From contig NZ_JBDFMD010000001.1 of the NCBI RefSeq assembly GCF_047238105.1, positions 7,068,001 through 7,132,000 on the forward strand: a DNA stretch of 64,000 nt, written 5' to 3'. The position numbers were made by a program, and so were the translations under genes. The stretch's first letter is position 1, and each line of letters opens with the position of its first letter. Shown piece after piece: positions 33,779-41,316 of this stretch. A model generated the notes under the pieces. It worked only from the letters and a program-made list of their open reading frames with translations, ran no database searches and was not told the DNA's origin. This stretch comes from Paenibacillus_D sp047238105 (GTDB taxonomy: Bacteria > Bacillota > Bacilli > Paenibacillales > Paenibacillaceae).

Positions 33779-35908
33779 ATGACAGCTGAAGCAGTTCAAT
33801 TTGTACAACAAAACCAAGTCGTTATGAAAGCGATTGCGGACCGTATCGTGCCTAAAGACGAATGGCCATCAGCAAGCGAGCTGGGAGCACTGTCCTATCT
33901 CAGCCGTCACGCTGAAGAACAACCAGACATCTGGACAACGTGGATCATCCCCGGTGTCGAAGCGCTCTGTGCGGATGCGCTGGACAGGCACGGCGGGCCC
34001 TTCCACCAACTGACGGCAGAGGAGCAGGACATGCTGCTGCAGGAGATGCAGCTTGACGGTCGAAGAGCTTGGCCGATCTCTTCCCGGCGTTTCTTGGAAA
34101 CGTTGACGAGTATAGTCATCGAAGGCTACTATGGCAGTCCCGAAAGTGGAGGCAATGCAGACGCCAAGTCATGGGAGATGATCGGTTTCCGTCCGGGACC
34201 CGTGCCAGGGTCGCCTGCAGAGACAAAAGAGACCGGGCTGACGACCGTGACGATGGGTCAGCTGCGGGATACGTATGATGCCATCGTCATCGGGGCTGGT
34301 GCGGGCGGCTCTGTGGCGGCGGCGGAGCTCTCGGAAGCCGGTCTGCGCGTGCTGGTCGTGGAACGGGGGAGCTGGCTCCGGTATGATCAGATCGGCTCGG
34401 ATCATCTGCGCAACCACCGCCTCAGCAAATACGGTCACAATACAGGGCCGCATATTGACGGGCATCCCCGCACGTTCATATCCTCGCAAGGGGAAGAGCG
34501 GGTGACACTCCCCTTCGAGGGAGATTATCATAACAATGCCATGACGGTCGGCGGAGGAACCCGCGTGTACGGGGCGCAGGCCTGGCGCTTTCATCCGGAC
34601 GACTTCCGCATGGCCAGTCGTTACGGCGTACCCGAGGGGAGTTCGCTCTCCGACTGGCCGATCAGCTATGACGAGCTGGAACGCTTCTATGACCGGGCTG
34701 AATGGGAGATCGGCGTCTCCGGGGACGGCACTGCCCATCCCGGACGCGGCGTCAGACAGCGAGCTTATCCGATGCCTGCGCTGGCCGGCACGCTGGAGGC
34801 GGAACGCCTTGCCGCGGGGGCGGCCAAGCTGGGATGGAATGTCGGCCCGGTGCCGCTCCTCATCAACTCCGAGGCGCGAGACGGCCGGCCGGCCTGCGTG
34901 CGATGCGGACAGTGCGTAGGCTTCGCCTGTCCGAACGACAGCAAAAACGGCGGTCATAATACGATGCTGGTCCGGGCCTTGGCGACGGGCAACTGCGACC
35001 TGCTCTGCGATGTGATGGTGGAGCGCATCGATACCGAAGGCGGCTGCCGAGCTACCGGCGTCCGGCTGGTCCAGGATATGGACGGCGAGGTTCTGCGGCG
35101 AAGCGTGCGGGCGGGGCACGTCGTCGTCGCCGCCGGAGCAATCGAGAGCGCGCGGCTGCTGTTGAACTCTGCCACACCAGATGATCCGGATGGCCTTGGC
35201 AACCGCAGCGGTCAAGTGGGGCGGCATCTGCAGGGACATGTATACGCCGGCGCTTACGGTCTCTACGACGAGCCGGTGCAGGACGGCTTGGGCCCGGGCG
35301 TGAGCATCGCTACCTTCCGGTTCGAGCACAGCCCGACCAGCGGCATCATCGGCGGCGGGCTGCTCGCCAACGAGTTCACCCGGCTGCCGCTCATCCACTG
35401 GCACCGCGCTCTGGCTTCAGATGCTCCCCGCTGGGGCAAGGCAGGGAAGGAAGCCATGCGACACAGCTACCTGCGCACGAGTCAGATCCAGGGGCCGATC
35501 CAGGAGATCCCGGCACCGGACGCCCGGGTGCGTGTGTCTTCCCGAGTCAGAGACCGCTTCGGGCTGCCTGTCGTGCAGCTGTCCGGCAGCGTTCACCCGG
35601 AGTCGCTGCGCGCTGCCGCTTACCTGGCCGAGCAAGCGGAGCAGTGGCTTCTCGCCTCTGGCGCACGCCACGTATGGCGAACCCGCCCGGGCGGCGGCCT
35701 GAGCGGCGGCCAGCATCAAGCCGGGACACTGCGGATGGGAGACGATCCGGCGTCGTCGGTCACCGATCCGCTGGGCCGTGTGCACGGTTATGACAATCTG
35801 TGGGTCAGCGACGGTTCGGTCCATGTAACCAATGGTGGCGTCAATCCGGTGTTGACGATCCTGGCACTCGCATTTCGGACATCCGAGCATCTGGTCAAGC
35901 TGGGTTAA
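33779..35908 (+). CDS. GMC-family oxidoreductase fused to a gluconate-2-dehydrogenase subunit-3-like domain
   Basis: About 709 residues. The first 150 or so (VMKAIADRIVPKDEWPSA ... SSRRFLETLTSIVIEGYYGSPESGGN ... WEMIGFRPGP) are typical of the small subunit of membrane gluconate/2-keto-sugar dehydrogenases, normally a separate protein. GMC large-subunit motifs follow: AIVIGAGAGGSVAAAELSEAG, CVRCGQCVGFACPND (a Cys-rich patch) and the C-terminal VHVTNGGVNPVLTILALAFR. It probably oxidises a sugar or alcohol with FAD. No cytochrome subunit is nearby. No Tat or Sec signal is seen, which is odd because separate subunit-3 proteins often carry one. The start may be 33767. Confidence 0.83.
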   Translation: MTAEAVQFVQQNQVVMKAIADRIVPKDEWPSASELGALSYLSRHAEEQPDIWTTWIIPGVEALCADALDRHGGPFHQLTAEEQDMLLQEMQLDGRRAWPISSRRFLETLTSIVIEGYYGSPESGGNADAKSWEMIGFRPGPVPGSPAETKETGLTTVTMGQLRDTYDAIVIGAGAGGSVAAAELSEAGLRVLVVERGSWLRYDQIGSDHLRNHRLSKYGHNTGPHIDGHPRTFISSQGEERVTLPFEGDYHNNAMTVGGGTRVYGAQAWRFHPDDFRMASRYGVPEGSSLSDWPISYDELERFYDRAEWEIGVSGDGTAHPGRGVRQRAYPMPALAGTLEAERLAAGAAKLGWNVGPVPLLINSEARDGRPACVRCGQCVGFACPNDSKNGGHNTMLVRALATGNCDLLCDVMVERIDTEGGCRATGVRLVQDMDGEVLRRSVRAGHVVVAAGAIESARLLLNSATPDDPDGLGNRSGQVGRHLQGHVYAGAYGLYDEPVQDGLGPGVSIATFRFEHSPTSGIIGGGLLANEFTRLPLIHWHRALASDAPRWGKAGKEAMRHSYLRTSQIQGPIQEIPAPDARVRVSSRVRDRFGLPVVQLSGSVHPESLRAAAYLAEQAEQWLLASGARHVWRTRPGGGLSGGQHQAGTLRMGDDPASSVTDPLGRVHGYDNLWVSDGSVHVTNGGVNPVLTILALAFRTSEHLVKLG

Positions 35909-35918
35909 ACAGACGGAC

Positions 35919-35956
35919 AAACCTTGATAGGCGCGGCAGCCGGTCAAGGTTTTTTT
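35919..35956 (+). terminator. Terminator of the GMC oxidoreductase gene
   Basis: AAACCTTGA ... TCAAGGTTT with a GC-rich inner part, followed by TTTTT. Confidence 0.85.
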
Positions 35957-36116
35957 CGTACCCGTACGGCTTCGTCTCAGACGCCTGGGCAAGGAAAGAT
36001 GCGCGTACTCCATTGGTTTGTTACACTAAAGATAAAGATTGCCGCATGGAACAGGAACTCATACTAATCTGGCGTAAATCCGGACCGCAAAAGTAAAGGA
36101 GCGATAAAAAAACGAG

Positions 36117-37046
36117 ATGGGAAAAAGATACGTCAATGGCGACGGTTCAGCCAATATCAAAACCTTGGCAGATTTGCGCAAGTGGCAACAGGAACGCCGA
36201 TCAAAGCAAAAAGACCTGTCATACGTTGTCCCGCGTGTGGAACCGGATCTGTCACTGCTCGCCAGCAAACAAAGTCCGCCGTCCATTACCTTCATCGGGC
36301 ATTCGACATTTCTCGTCCAGCTCGGTGGACTCCACATCGTTACTGACCCGGTATGGGCTGCCAGGATGGGATTCAGCGGCAGACTGTCCCCGCCAGGCGT
36401 GCCGATCGAATCGCTGCCGCTGATCGATGTCGTCGTGCTCTCGCACGCGCATTACGACCATCTCCATCTGGCCAGCCTCCGCAGGCTGCCCGGCAACCCT
36501 GTGCTGCTGGTCCCGGAAGGGCTGGGCAGCTGGATGAGACGCAAAGGATTCAGGCATGTACATGAGCTCTCTTGGTGGTCGGAGCATCGGATCGGCGAAG
36601 TAACCTTTGGCTTCGTCCCGGCCAAGCATTGGACGCGCAGGACACCATGGGACACCAATTCGTCGCATTGGGGCGGATGGGTTATACGCTTTGGCTCGGA
36701 ATGCCTTTATTTCGCAGGGGACAGCGGCTATGACCCGTTATTTGCAGAGATCGGGAAGCGGTATCCCGACATCTCCGTGGCCTTGCTTCCGATCGGTGCC
36801 TATGAGCCCGAATGGTTCATGCGGGATGCCCATATGACGCCAGAGGAAGCTGTACAGACCTTCCTGGATGTCGGTGCCCGGACCTTCGTGCCGATGCATT
36901 ACGATGCGTTCCGCCTCGCCGACGATACGCCAAAGGAAGCGCTGGACCGGCTGCTTGCCGAGTGGCAGCGCCGCGAGCTGCCGATGGAGCAACTATGGAC
37001 GATGGAGCTCGGCAGGAGCAGGCTCTGGCCAGCAACGGACTTTTGA
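36117..37046 (+). CDS. MBL-fold metallohydrolase (UlaG/NAPE-PLD-like)
   Basis: 309 residues. ITFIGHSTFLVQLGGLHIVTDPVW begins the fold; SHAHYDHLH is the HxHxDH zinc motif, with later ligands in AKHWTRR, FAGDSGYD and PMHYDAF. This pattern is that of NAPE-phospholipase-D-like and UlaG-like hydrolases; substrate is unknown. A stop at 36105 in frame limits the start to ATG 36117, although AAAGGA (36095-36100) is unusually far (about 16 bp) upstream. Confidence 0.87.
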   Translation: MGKRYVNGDGSANIKTLADLRKWQQERRSKQKDLSYVVPRVEPDLSLLASKQSPPSITFIGHSTFLVQLGGLHIVTDPVWAARMGFSGRLSPPGVPIESLPLIDVVVLSHAHYDHLHLASLRRLPGNPVLLVPEGLGSWMRRKGFRHVHELSWWSEHRIGEVTFGFVPAKHWTRRTPWDTNSSHWGGWVIRFGSECLYFAGDSGYDPLFAEIGKRYPDISVALLPIGAYEPEWFMRDAHMTPEEAVQTFLDVGARTFVPMHYDAFRLADDTPKEALDRLLAEWQRRELPMEQLWTMELGRSRLWPATDF

Positions 37047-37136
37047 ACAACATCTAAAAGACTGTCAACGAAAGGGGAGGGTGCTCTGCTGCTTGCAGCA
37101 GTTTGTACCCCTGACCCCAGAGAGGACTTGAGCTTG

Positions 37137-37820
37137 ATGCGTAAGTTCTTAACCGTGCCCAATGGGCTAAGATTCATCCTTTTTACGTTTGTAATATTGA
37201 TTCTTGTCATGTCCTGGGATGCCTTTCAATCCATGGACATCGAAGCCTGGCTCCTGCTGCCCCGCGACTGGTGGGTGTCGGTGAGTCTGATCCTCGGACT
37301 GTCGCTGATCAAGTCTGTGCTGTTCTTCCTGCCGATCCAACTGATCTACGTTGCCGCCGGCATCTTTTTTCCCATGAGTATCGCGCTGACACTCTGTCTG
37401 GTCGGCCTGACGATGGAGATCACGTTGACCTATTTCTTTGGCAAATGGATGGGGAAGGCGACGGTCGACAACCTGGTGTCCAAAAACGATAAATTGGGCA
37501 AATGGTTTGCTTCCTATAAGATGAATGAATTTTCTGGCATGTTTTGGGCCAGACTGGCTCCTTTTTCGGTAGAAGCCGTCAGTCTCCTGCTAGGGGCGGC
37601 GGGCGCGAAGTACAAGTCCTATATTGTCGCCTCCCTGCTCGGCTCACTGCCCAAGATCGGGATTTTCATCCTGCTCGGTTCTTTGCTGGGCCAGCCGCGG
37701 ATCCTGCCTCAAGTGCTGATCTTCCTCGTCGTCCTGAGCATCTGGATCTTCATCGTGATCCGTTTGATCAGGAAGGGACGAATCGGGCTTCGCTGGAAAC
37801 CCAAATCCTCGGCTGTCTGA
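37137..37820 (+). CDS. TVP38/TMEM64-family (VTT-domain) membrane protein
   Basis: About 227 residues with five to six membrane segments. The VTT core shows in VAAGIFFPMSIALTLCLVGLTMEITLTYFFGKWMG, FWARLAPFSVEAVSLLLGAAGAKYKSYIVASLLGSLPKIG. Relatives are DedA-like and may act as lipid scramblases or transporters; role here is unknown. Start is ambiguous: ATG 37137, TTG 37134 and TTG 37128 follow GAGAGGA (37118-37124) by 12, 9 and 3 bp. Confidence 0.8.
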   Translation: MRKFLTVPNGLRFILFTFVILILVMSWDAFQSMDIEAWLLLPRDWWVSVSLILGLSLIKSVLFFLPIQLIYVAAGIFFPMSIALTLCLVGLTMEITLTYFFGKWMGKATVDNLVSKNDKLGKWFASYKMNEFSGMFWARLAPFSVEAVSLLLGAAGAKYKSYIVASLLGSLPKIGIFILLGSLLGQPRILPQVLIFLVVLSIWIFIVIRLIRKGRIGLRWKPKSSAV

Positions 37821-37843
37821 GCATGCTGCACGGCGGAGGAGAA

Positions 37844-37880
37844 TTGACAATAAGGCTGCAAGTAACTACAATGGTTGCAT
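37844..37880 (+). promoter_or_regulatory. Promoter and candidate operator of the Rrf2 gene
   Basis: -35 TTGACA (37844-37849), 17-bp spacer, -10 TACAAT (37867-37872). TGCAA (37857-37861) and TTGCA (37875-37879) form an inverted repeat across the -10. Bases 37862-37880 match 15 of 19 with the operator core at 15811-15829, at the same 12-bp distance from the -35 box. Confidence 0.65.
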
Positions 37881-37893
37881 CGGCGGTGATGAT

Positions 37894-38310
37894 ATGAAAC
37901 AGCTTAGCACACGTTTTTCAATGGCGATCCATACGCTCTCCCTCATCGCAAAGGGACCGGGCGACATCACAGGCGATTTCATCGCAGGAAGCGTCAACAC
38001 GAATCCTGTTGTCATCCGCAGGATCATGGGCATGCTCAAGAAGGCGGGACTGGTGGACGTGCGTGCAGGAGTAGGAGGCGCTTCCCTGCTCAGGGCCCCT
38101 GAGGAGATCACGCTGTTGGATATTTACAGAGCGGTCGATATCGTGGACGACAATCGCTTGTTCGGCGTGCACAGCGGCTCGAATATCAATTGCTTGGTCG
38201 GCCGCAATATTGAGCAGGTGCTGCAGTCTGAGTTGCGTGAGGCGCAGCAAGCCCTGGAGCAGAGGCTGGCCCAGACGACGCTTGATCAGCTCATTACCCG
38301 ATTTGACTAA
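37894..38310 (+). CDS. Rrf2-family transcriptional regulator (YwnA-like)
   Basis: 138 residues. Winged helix MKQLSTRFSMAIHTLSLIAKGPGDITGDFIAGSVNTNPVVIRRIMGMLKKAGLVDVRAGVGGASLL is typical. Only one Cys (in NINCLVG) is present, not the three-Cys Fe-S pattern of IscR/NsrR, so it resembles YwnA-type members that sense something else. It is probably autoregulated through the site above. In B. subtilis ywnA adjoins ywnB, an NAD(P)-binding reductase; here the related operator lies at a QorB-like reductase 22 kb away. Confidence 0.85.
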   Translation: MKQLSTRFSMAIHTLSLIAKGPGDITGDFIAGSVNTNPVVIRRIMGMLKKAGLVDVRAGVGGASLLRAPEEITLLDIYRAVDIVDDNRLFGVHSGSNINCLVGRNIEQVLQSELREAQQALEQRLAQTTLDQLITRFD

Positions 38311-38351
38311 CCGCGGGGACGATAACCAATCATGATATCCCTTGGCAACTC

Positions 38352-38391
38352 ACGAACCTGACCCCCTTTTACTCGGTCCGGTTCGTTTTAT
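38352..38391 (+). terminator. Terminator of the Rrf2 gene
   Basis: ACGAACC (38352-38358) pairs with GGTTCGT (38380-38386), with an inner ACC/GGT, and is followed by TTTATTAT. Confidence 0.75.
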
Positions 38392-38569
38392 TATCCGATG
38401 GCGTTGCCGTATTATTTTGCTTCTTATAAGACTCGGTTATATAATCAAGATAATTGAGAGATGTGGAGGTGAGCTCATTGGGAAGGTGTATGTCGCATTA
38501 AGGATGATTGCTGCCCTGTCAACCGAGCGTACGAGATGGAATCCAACTTAAAACGATTCTAACATTTAC

Positions 38570-38596
38570 GGAGGTGAATCCCTCTTGAACGAGGGA
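38570..38596 (+). promoter_or_regulatory. Hairpin covering the ribosome binding site of the CNNM gene
   Basis: CCCTC-ttgaac-GAGGG (about 38580-38595) places the GAGGGA ribosome binding site of the TTG start at 38602 in a stem. An upstream GAGG (about 38572-38575) could pair instead with the same CCTC. Two exclusive folds would allow translational control. The 290-bp leader (38311-38601) otherwise holds no gene; a fit to the M-box Mg riboswitch was tried and is not good enough to claim. Confidence 0.35.
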
Positions 38597-38601
38597 ACGA
38601 A

Positions 38602-39933
38602 TTGGACATATCCACGATCATTAATCTGAGCATTGCCGCACTTTTAATTCTTTTGACTGCTTTCTTTGTCGGGTCTGAATTCGCCGTTGTCAAAGTCCGG
38701 ATGAGCCGCATCGACCAGCTCGTGTCCGAGGGCAATAAGACAGCCTTGGCGGCCAAGCGCATCGTATCCAATCTGGATTACTACCTGTCGGCTTGTCAGC
38801 TGGGGATTACAGTCACTGCACTCGGACTTGGGGCGCTCGGCAAACCTACCGTCGAGCGGTTGCTGCATCCGATCTTCGACGAATGGGGAATGGCTGCTGC
38901 GGTGAGTACGTTCATCTCCTATGCGCTTGCCATAGGGATCATGACCTTTCTTCATGTCGTGATCGGCGAGCTGGCGCCCAAGACGCTGGCGATCCAGTTC
39001 GCCGAACGGATGACACTGATCCTGTCCAGACCGCTCGTCTGGTTCGGTACGCTCCTGTTCCCGCTGATCTGGCTGTTGAATGGCTCGGCGCAGGTGCTGC
39101 TGCGGATGTTCGGCGTCAAACCGATCGGTCATGAGCAGGCTCATTCCGAGGAAGAGCTCAAGATTATTATGACGCAAAGCTATCAGAGCGGCGAGATTAA
39201 TCAGACCGAGCTTGCTTATTTGCAAAATATTTTTGCATTCGATGAGCGGATCGCTAAAGACGTTATGGTGCCGCGTACACAGATAATGGTCGTCGATACC
39301 GAGATGGAGGCGCAAGAAATCTTACATCTGATCGATGAGCATCACTACACACGTTTTCCTGTTACGCAAGATCACAGTAAGGATAACATAATCGGCTTCC
39401 TGAACGCCAAGGAGCTCGTCACGAATATCGCCATCAACCGATTGGGCGACTGGCAAGAGCTGATCCATGAAATCTACGTCATCCATGAGTCGACATCGCT
39501 GCATGATGCCTTGGTCCAAATGCAGAAGAACAGAGTCCATATGGCAATTGTCATCGATGAATTCGGCGGTACGGCTGGCATCATCACGATGGAAGACATT
39601 CTCGAAGAGATCGTCGGGGAAATCCGCGATGAATTCGACGAGGACGAGAAGGAGGAGATCGCGGAGAAGGCGCCGGGCGAATATGCCATCAGCGGACGTG
39701 TGCTCCTGAAGGATCTGGAAGAAAGATTCGGTCTCTCTTTCGAGAACAGCGAGAATGTCGATACCATAGGCGGATGGCTGCAGATTCATGCCAATATTAT
39801 GGATGGCCTGCCCAAGCCCGTCAATCATGGAGAGCACCGTTGGTATATAGAGGAGTCAGACCATCATCAAGTATTGGGCGTCACCTTGAAACTGAACGCC
39901 GCGGCAGCCATCGGCCCCGCAAGCGGAGAATAA
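38602..39933 (+). CDS. CNNM/CorC-family (hemolysin-like) membrane transporter with CBS pair
   Basis: 443 residues. An N-terminal CNNM membrane domain (four segments, GSEFAVVKVRMSRID, YYLSACQLGITVTALGLGALGKPT), then two CBS domains (DVMVPRTQIMVVD ... YTRFPVTQD; VHMAIVIDEFGGTAGIITMEDILEEIVGEI) and a C-terminal CorC/HlyC domain. Relatives such as MpfA export Mg2+ or aid Mg/Co homeostasis. The start is TTG 38602 with GAGGGA close upstream. A bidirectional terminator separates it from the convergent des gene. Confidence 0.9.
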   Translation: MDISTIINLSIAALLILLTAFFVGSEFAVVKVRMSRIDQLVSEGNKTALAAKRIVSNLDYYLSACQLGITVTALGLGALGKPTVERLLHPIFDEWGMAAAVSTFISYALAIGIMTFLHVVIGELAPKTLAIQFAERMTLILSRPLVWFGTLLFPLIWLLNGSAQVLLRMFGVKPIGHEQAHSEEELKIIMTQSYQSGEINQTELAYLQNIFAFDERIAKDVMVPRTQIMVVDTEMEAQEILHLIDEHHYTRFPVTQDHSKDNIIGFLNAKELVTNIAINRLGDWQELIHEIYVIHESTSLHDALVQMQKNRVHMAIVIDEFGGTAGIITMEDILEEIVGEIRDEFDEDEKEEIAEKAPGEYAISGRVLLKDLEERFGLSFENSENVDTIGGWLQIHANIMDGLPKPVNHGEHRWYIEESDHHQVLGVTLKLNAAAAIGPASGE

Positions 39934-39939
39934 TTCGGA

Positions 39940-39971
39940 AACCGTGCGAAGGTGATTCGCACGGTTTTTTT
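39940..39971. terminator. Bidirectional terminator between the CNNM gene and des
   Basis: AACCGTGCGAA-ggtga-TTCGCACGGTT, eleven perfect pairs, with T-tract on the plus side. Confidence 0.9.
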
Positions 39972-39976
39972 CGAAA

Positions 39977-40960
39977 TTAGATCTCCCGAAATCCTACAAA
40001 TCGTTTGTTCTTCTCATCCCACAACCGGAAGCGCAAGGCCTGTAGACTGGACTTCAACGTAATGGTTGTCACCTTACGGAAGTCAGGTGTCTGCTCATGG
40101 GCCTGTTCCAGGTAATAATTGGGTACCCGCGGACTCAGATGATGAACGTGGTGGAAACCGATATTGCCTGTGACCCATTGCAGCAGGCGGGGAAGCTTGT
40201 AATAAGAGCTTCCATCCACAGCAGCCTTGACAAAGTCCCACTCATTCTCATTTTCAAAATAGGTGTCTTCAAACTGGTGCTGCACGTAGAACATCCAGAT
40301 GCCGAGGGCGCTTGAGAGATAGAATATCGGTAGATGGACGAGGAGCAGTGCCTGCCATCCGACCGCCCAGCAGAGCAGGGCAACCAGCGCCACGATGCCC
40401 GTATTCGTCAGATATGTATTGACCCTCTCCTTGAACTTTGCCCCTTTACGATTAAAACGATTGCCCAGAAGAAAGCTGTAGAATGGTCCTAGTCCGAACA
40501 TGACCAGCGGGTTGCGGTACAGCCGATAAGCAAGCCGCTGCCAAAACGTCGACTGGGTATATTCCTCTACCGTCAAGACGCGGATGTCCCCGATCCCCCG
40601 CTTGTTCAGATTGCTGCTGGTCGCATGGTGGATCGCATGGCTGTGCTGCCACCCCCGGTAAGGCGTAAACGTCAAGATGCCGGTGAGCGTGCCGATCATT
40701 TCGTTGGCGCGTCTGTTCTTGAACAGTGCATAATGGCAGCAATCGTGAAAGAGGATGAAGATGCGGATGGCGAAGCCGGCCGCTGCAACGGATAAAGCCA
40801 GCGTCAGCCAATAGGATACCTCGAGGCTTTGGTAAGCCAAAAACCACAGCAGCATAAAAGGCGGTACCGTATTCAGGATTTGGACTAAACTGCGTTTAAA
40901 GCTGGACTTTTCGAACGGAGCGACTTTTTTCTTCAGTTGTAATGTAGGATTGGCAGTCAT
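39977..40960 (-). CDS. des: Acyl-lipid (delta5-type) fatty acid desaturase
   Basis: About 327 residues, similar along its length to B. subtilis Des. The three His boxes of membrane desaturases are HDCCHY, HSHAIHHATSS and HHVHHLSPRVPNY. Other matching blocks include NTVPPFMLLWFLAYQSLEVSYWLTLAL, NKRGIGDIRVLTVEEY and YKLPRLLQWVTGNIGFHH. It introduces double bonds into membrane phospholipid acyl chains, usually on cooling. ATG 40960 has AGGAGGAAAA upstream; the longer in-frame start has no such site. No DesK/DesR pair lies in the window. Confidence 0.93.
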   Translation of the reverse strand: MTANPTLQLKKKVAPFEKSSFKRSLVQILNTVPPFMLLWFLAYQSLEVSYWLTLALSVAAAGFAIRIFILFHDCCHYALFKNRRANEMIGTLTGILTFTPYRGWQHSHAIHHATSSNLNKRGIGDIRVLTVEEYTQSTFWQRLAYRLYRNPLVMFGLGPFYSFLLGNRFNRKGAKFKERVNTYLTNTGIVALVALLCWAVGWQALLLVHLPIFYLSSALGIWMFYVQHQFEDTYFENENEWDFVKAAVDGSSYYKLPRLLQWVTGNIGFHHVHHLSPRVPNYYLEQAHEQTPDFRKVTTITLKSSLQALRFRLWDEKNKRFVGFREI

Positions 40961-41316
40961 TTTTCCTCCTATCGGGGTCTTGGAGACCCAGTAGCAAAGT
41001 GATGCTTTAATCGTAAAGGAAGGGAGGTCCGCGACCAACGGTCCCGGGTCGGCTTTATCCGTCCGCCCGCAGACCGACAGGCAGCAGGACTTAAAGCCAT
41101 AATTTGTGACGGTATTGTGTCTTCAACGCGGCCGATTTTTGACAAAATCATGAATGAAGGCGAAGCTTTGTTATTATTTTCACAATGTTGTAAGAAAGAT
41201 ATGAACCTTTTTGGGAGCTGGGATGATTAGCGTTCATCTTCACGGGGGAATTGATTATACTAGAAGCTGTGAACATGCTGCCGTGATATATATCATACGA
41301 GAGGAGACGGCTATTA
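40961..41316. other. Divergent control region between des and cydA
   Basis: No gene is seen in this 356-bp stretch. It contains the Rex-like box (41168-41185), a TATACT -10 (41256-41261) and a perfect 12-bp palindrome TGATATATATCA (41284-41295) just before the cydA ribosome binding site. The des-side half (40961-41150) shows no clear motif. Confidence 0.6.
41168..41185 (+). promoter_or_regulatory. Rex-like redox operator upstream of cydABDC
   Basis: TTGTTATTATTTTCACAA agrees with the Rex consensus TTGTGAA-N4-TTCACAA at all but two positions, both in the left arm. cydABCD is a classic Rex target in Gram-positive bacteria. The site lies about 70-90 bp upstream of the candidate -10 TATACT (41256-41261). 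Confidence 0.65.

Noticed and set aside
34169..35404. 411-codon minus-strand open frame
   Set aside because: It lies wholly antisense to the well-supported GMC oxidoreductase, has no recognisable motif, and is a typical high-GC shadow.
38390..38600. M-box (ykoK) Mg2+ riboswitch before the CNNM gene
   Set aside because: GGTGAG and GCTGCCC tokens are present but the conserved order and later blocks (GGGTCAACAG, GCAGCTGGATG) do not fit.
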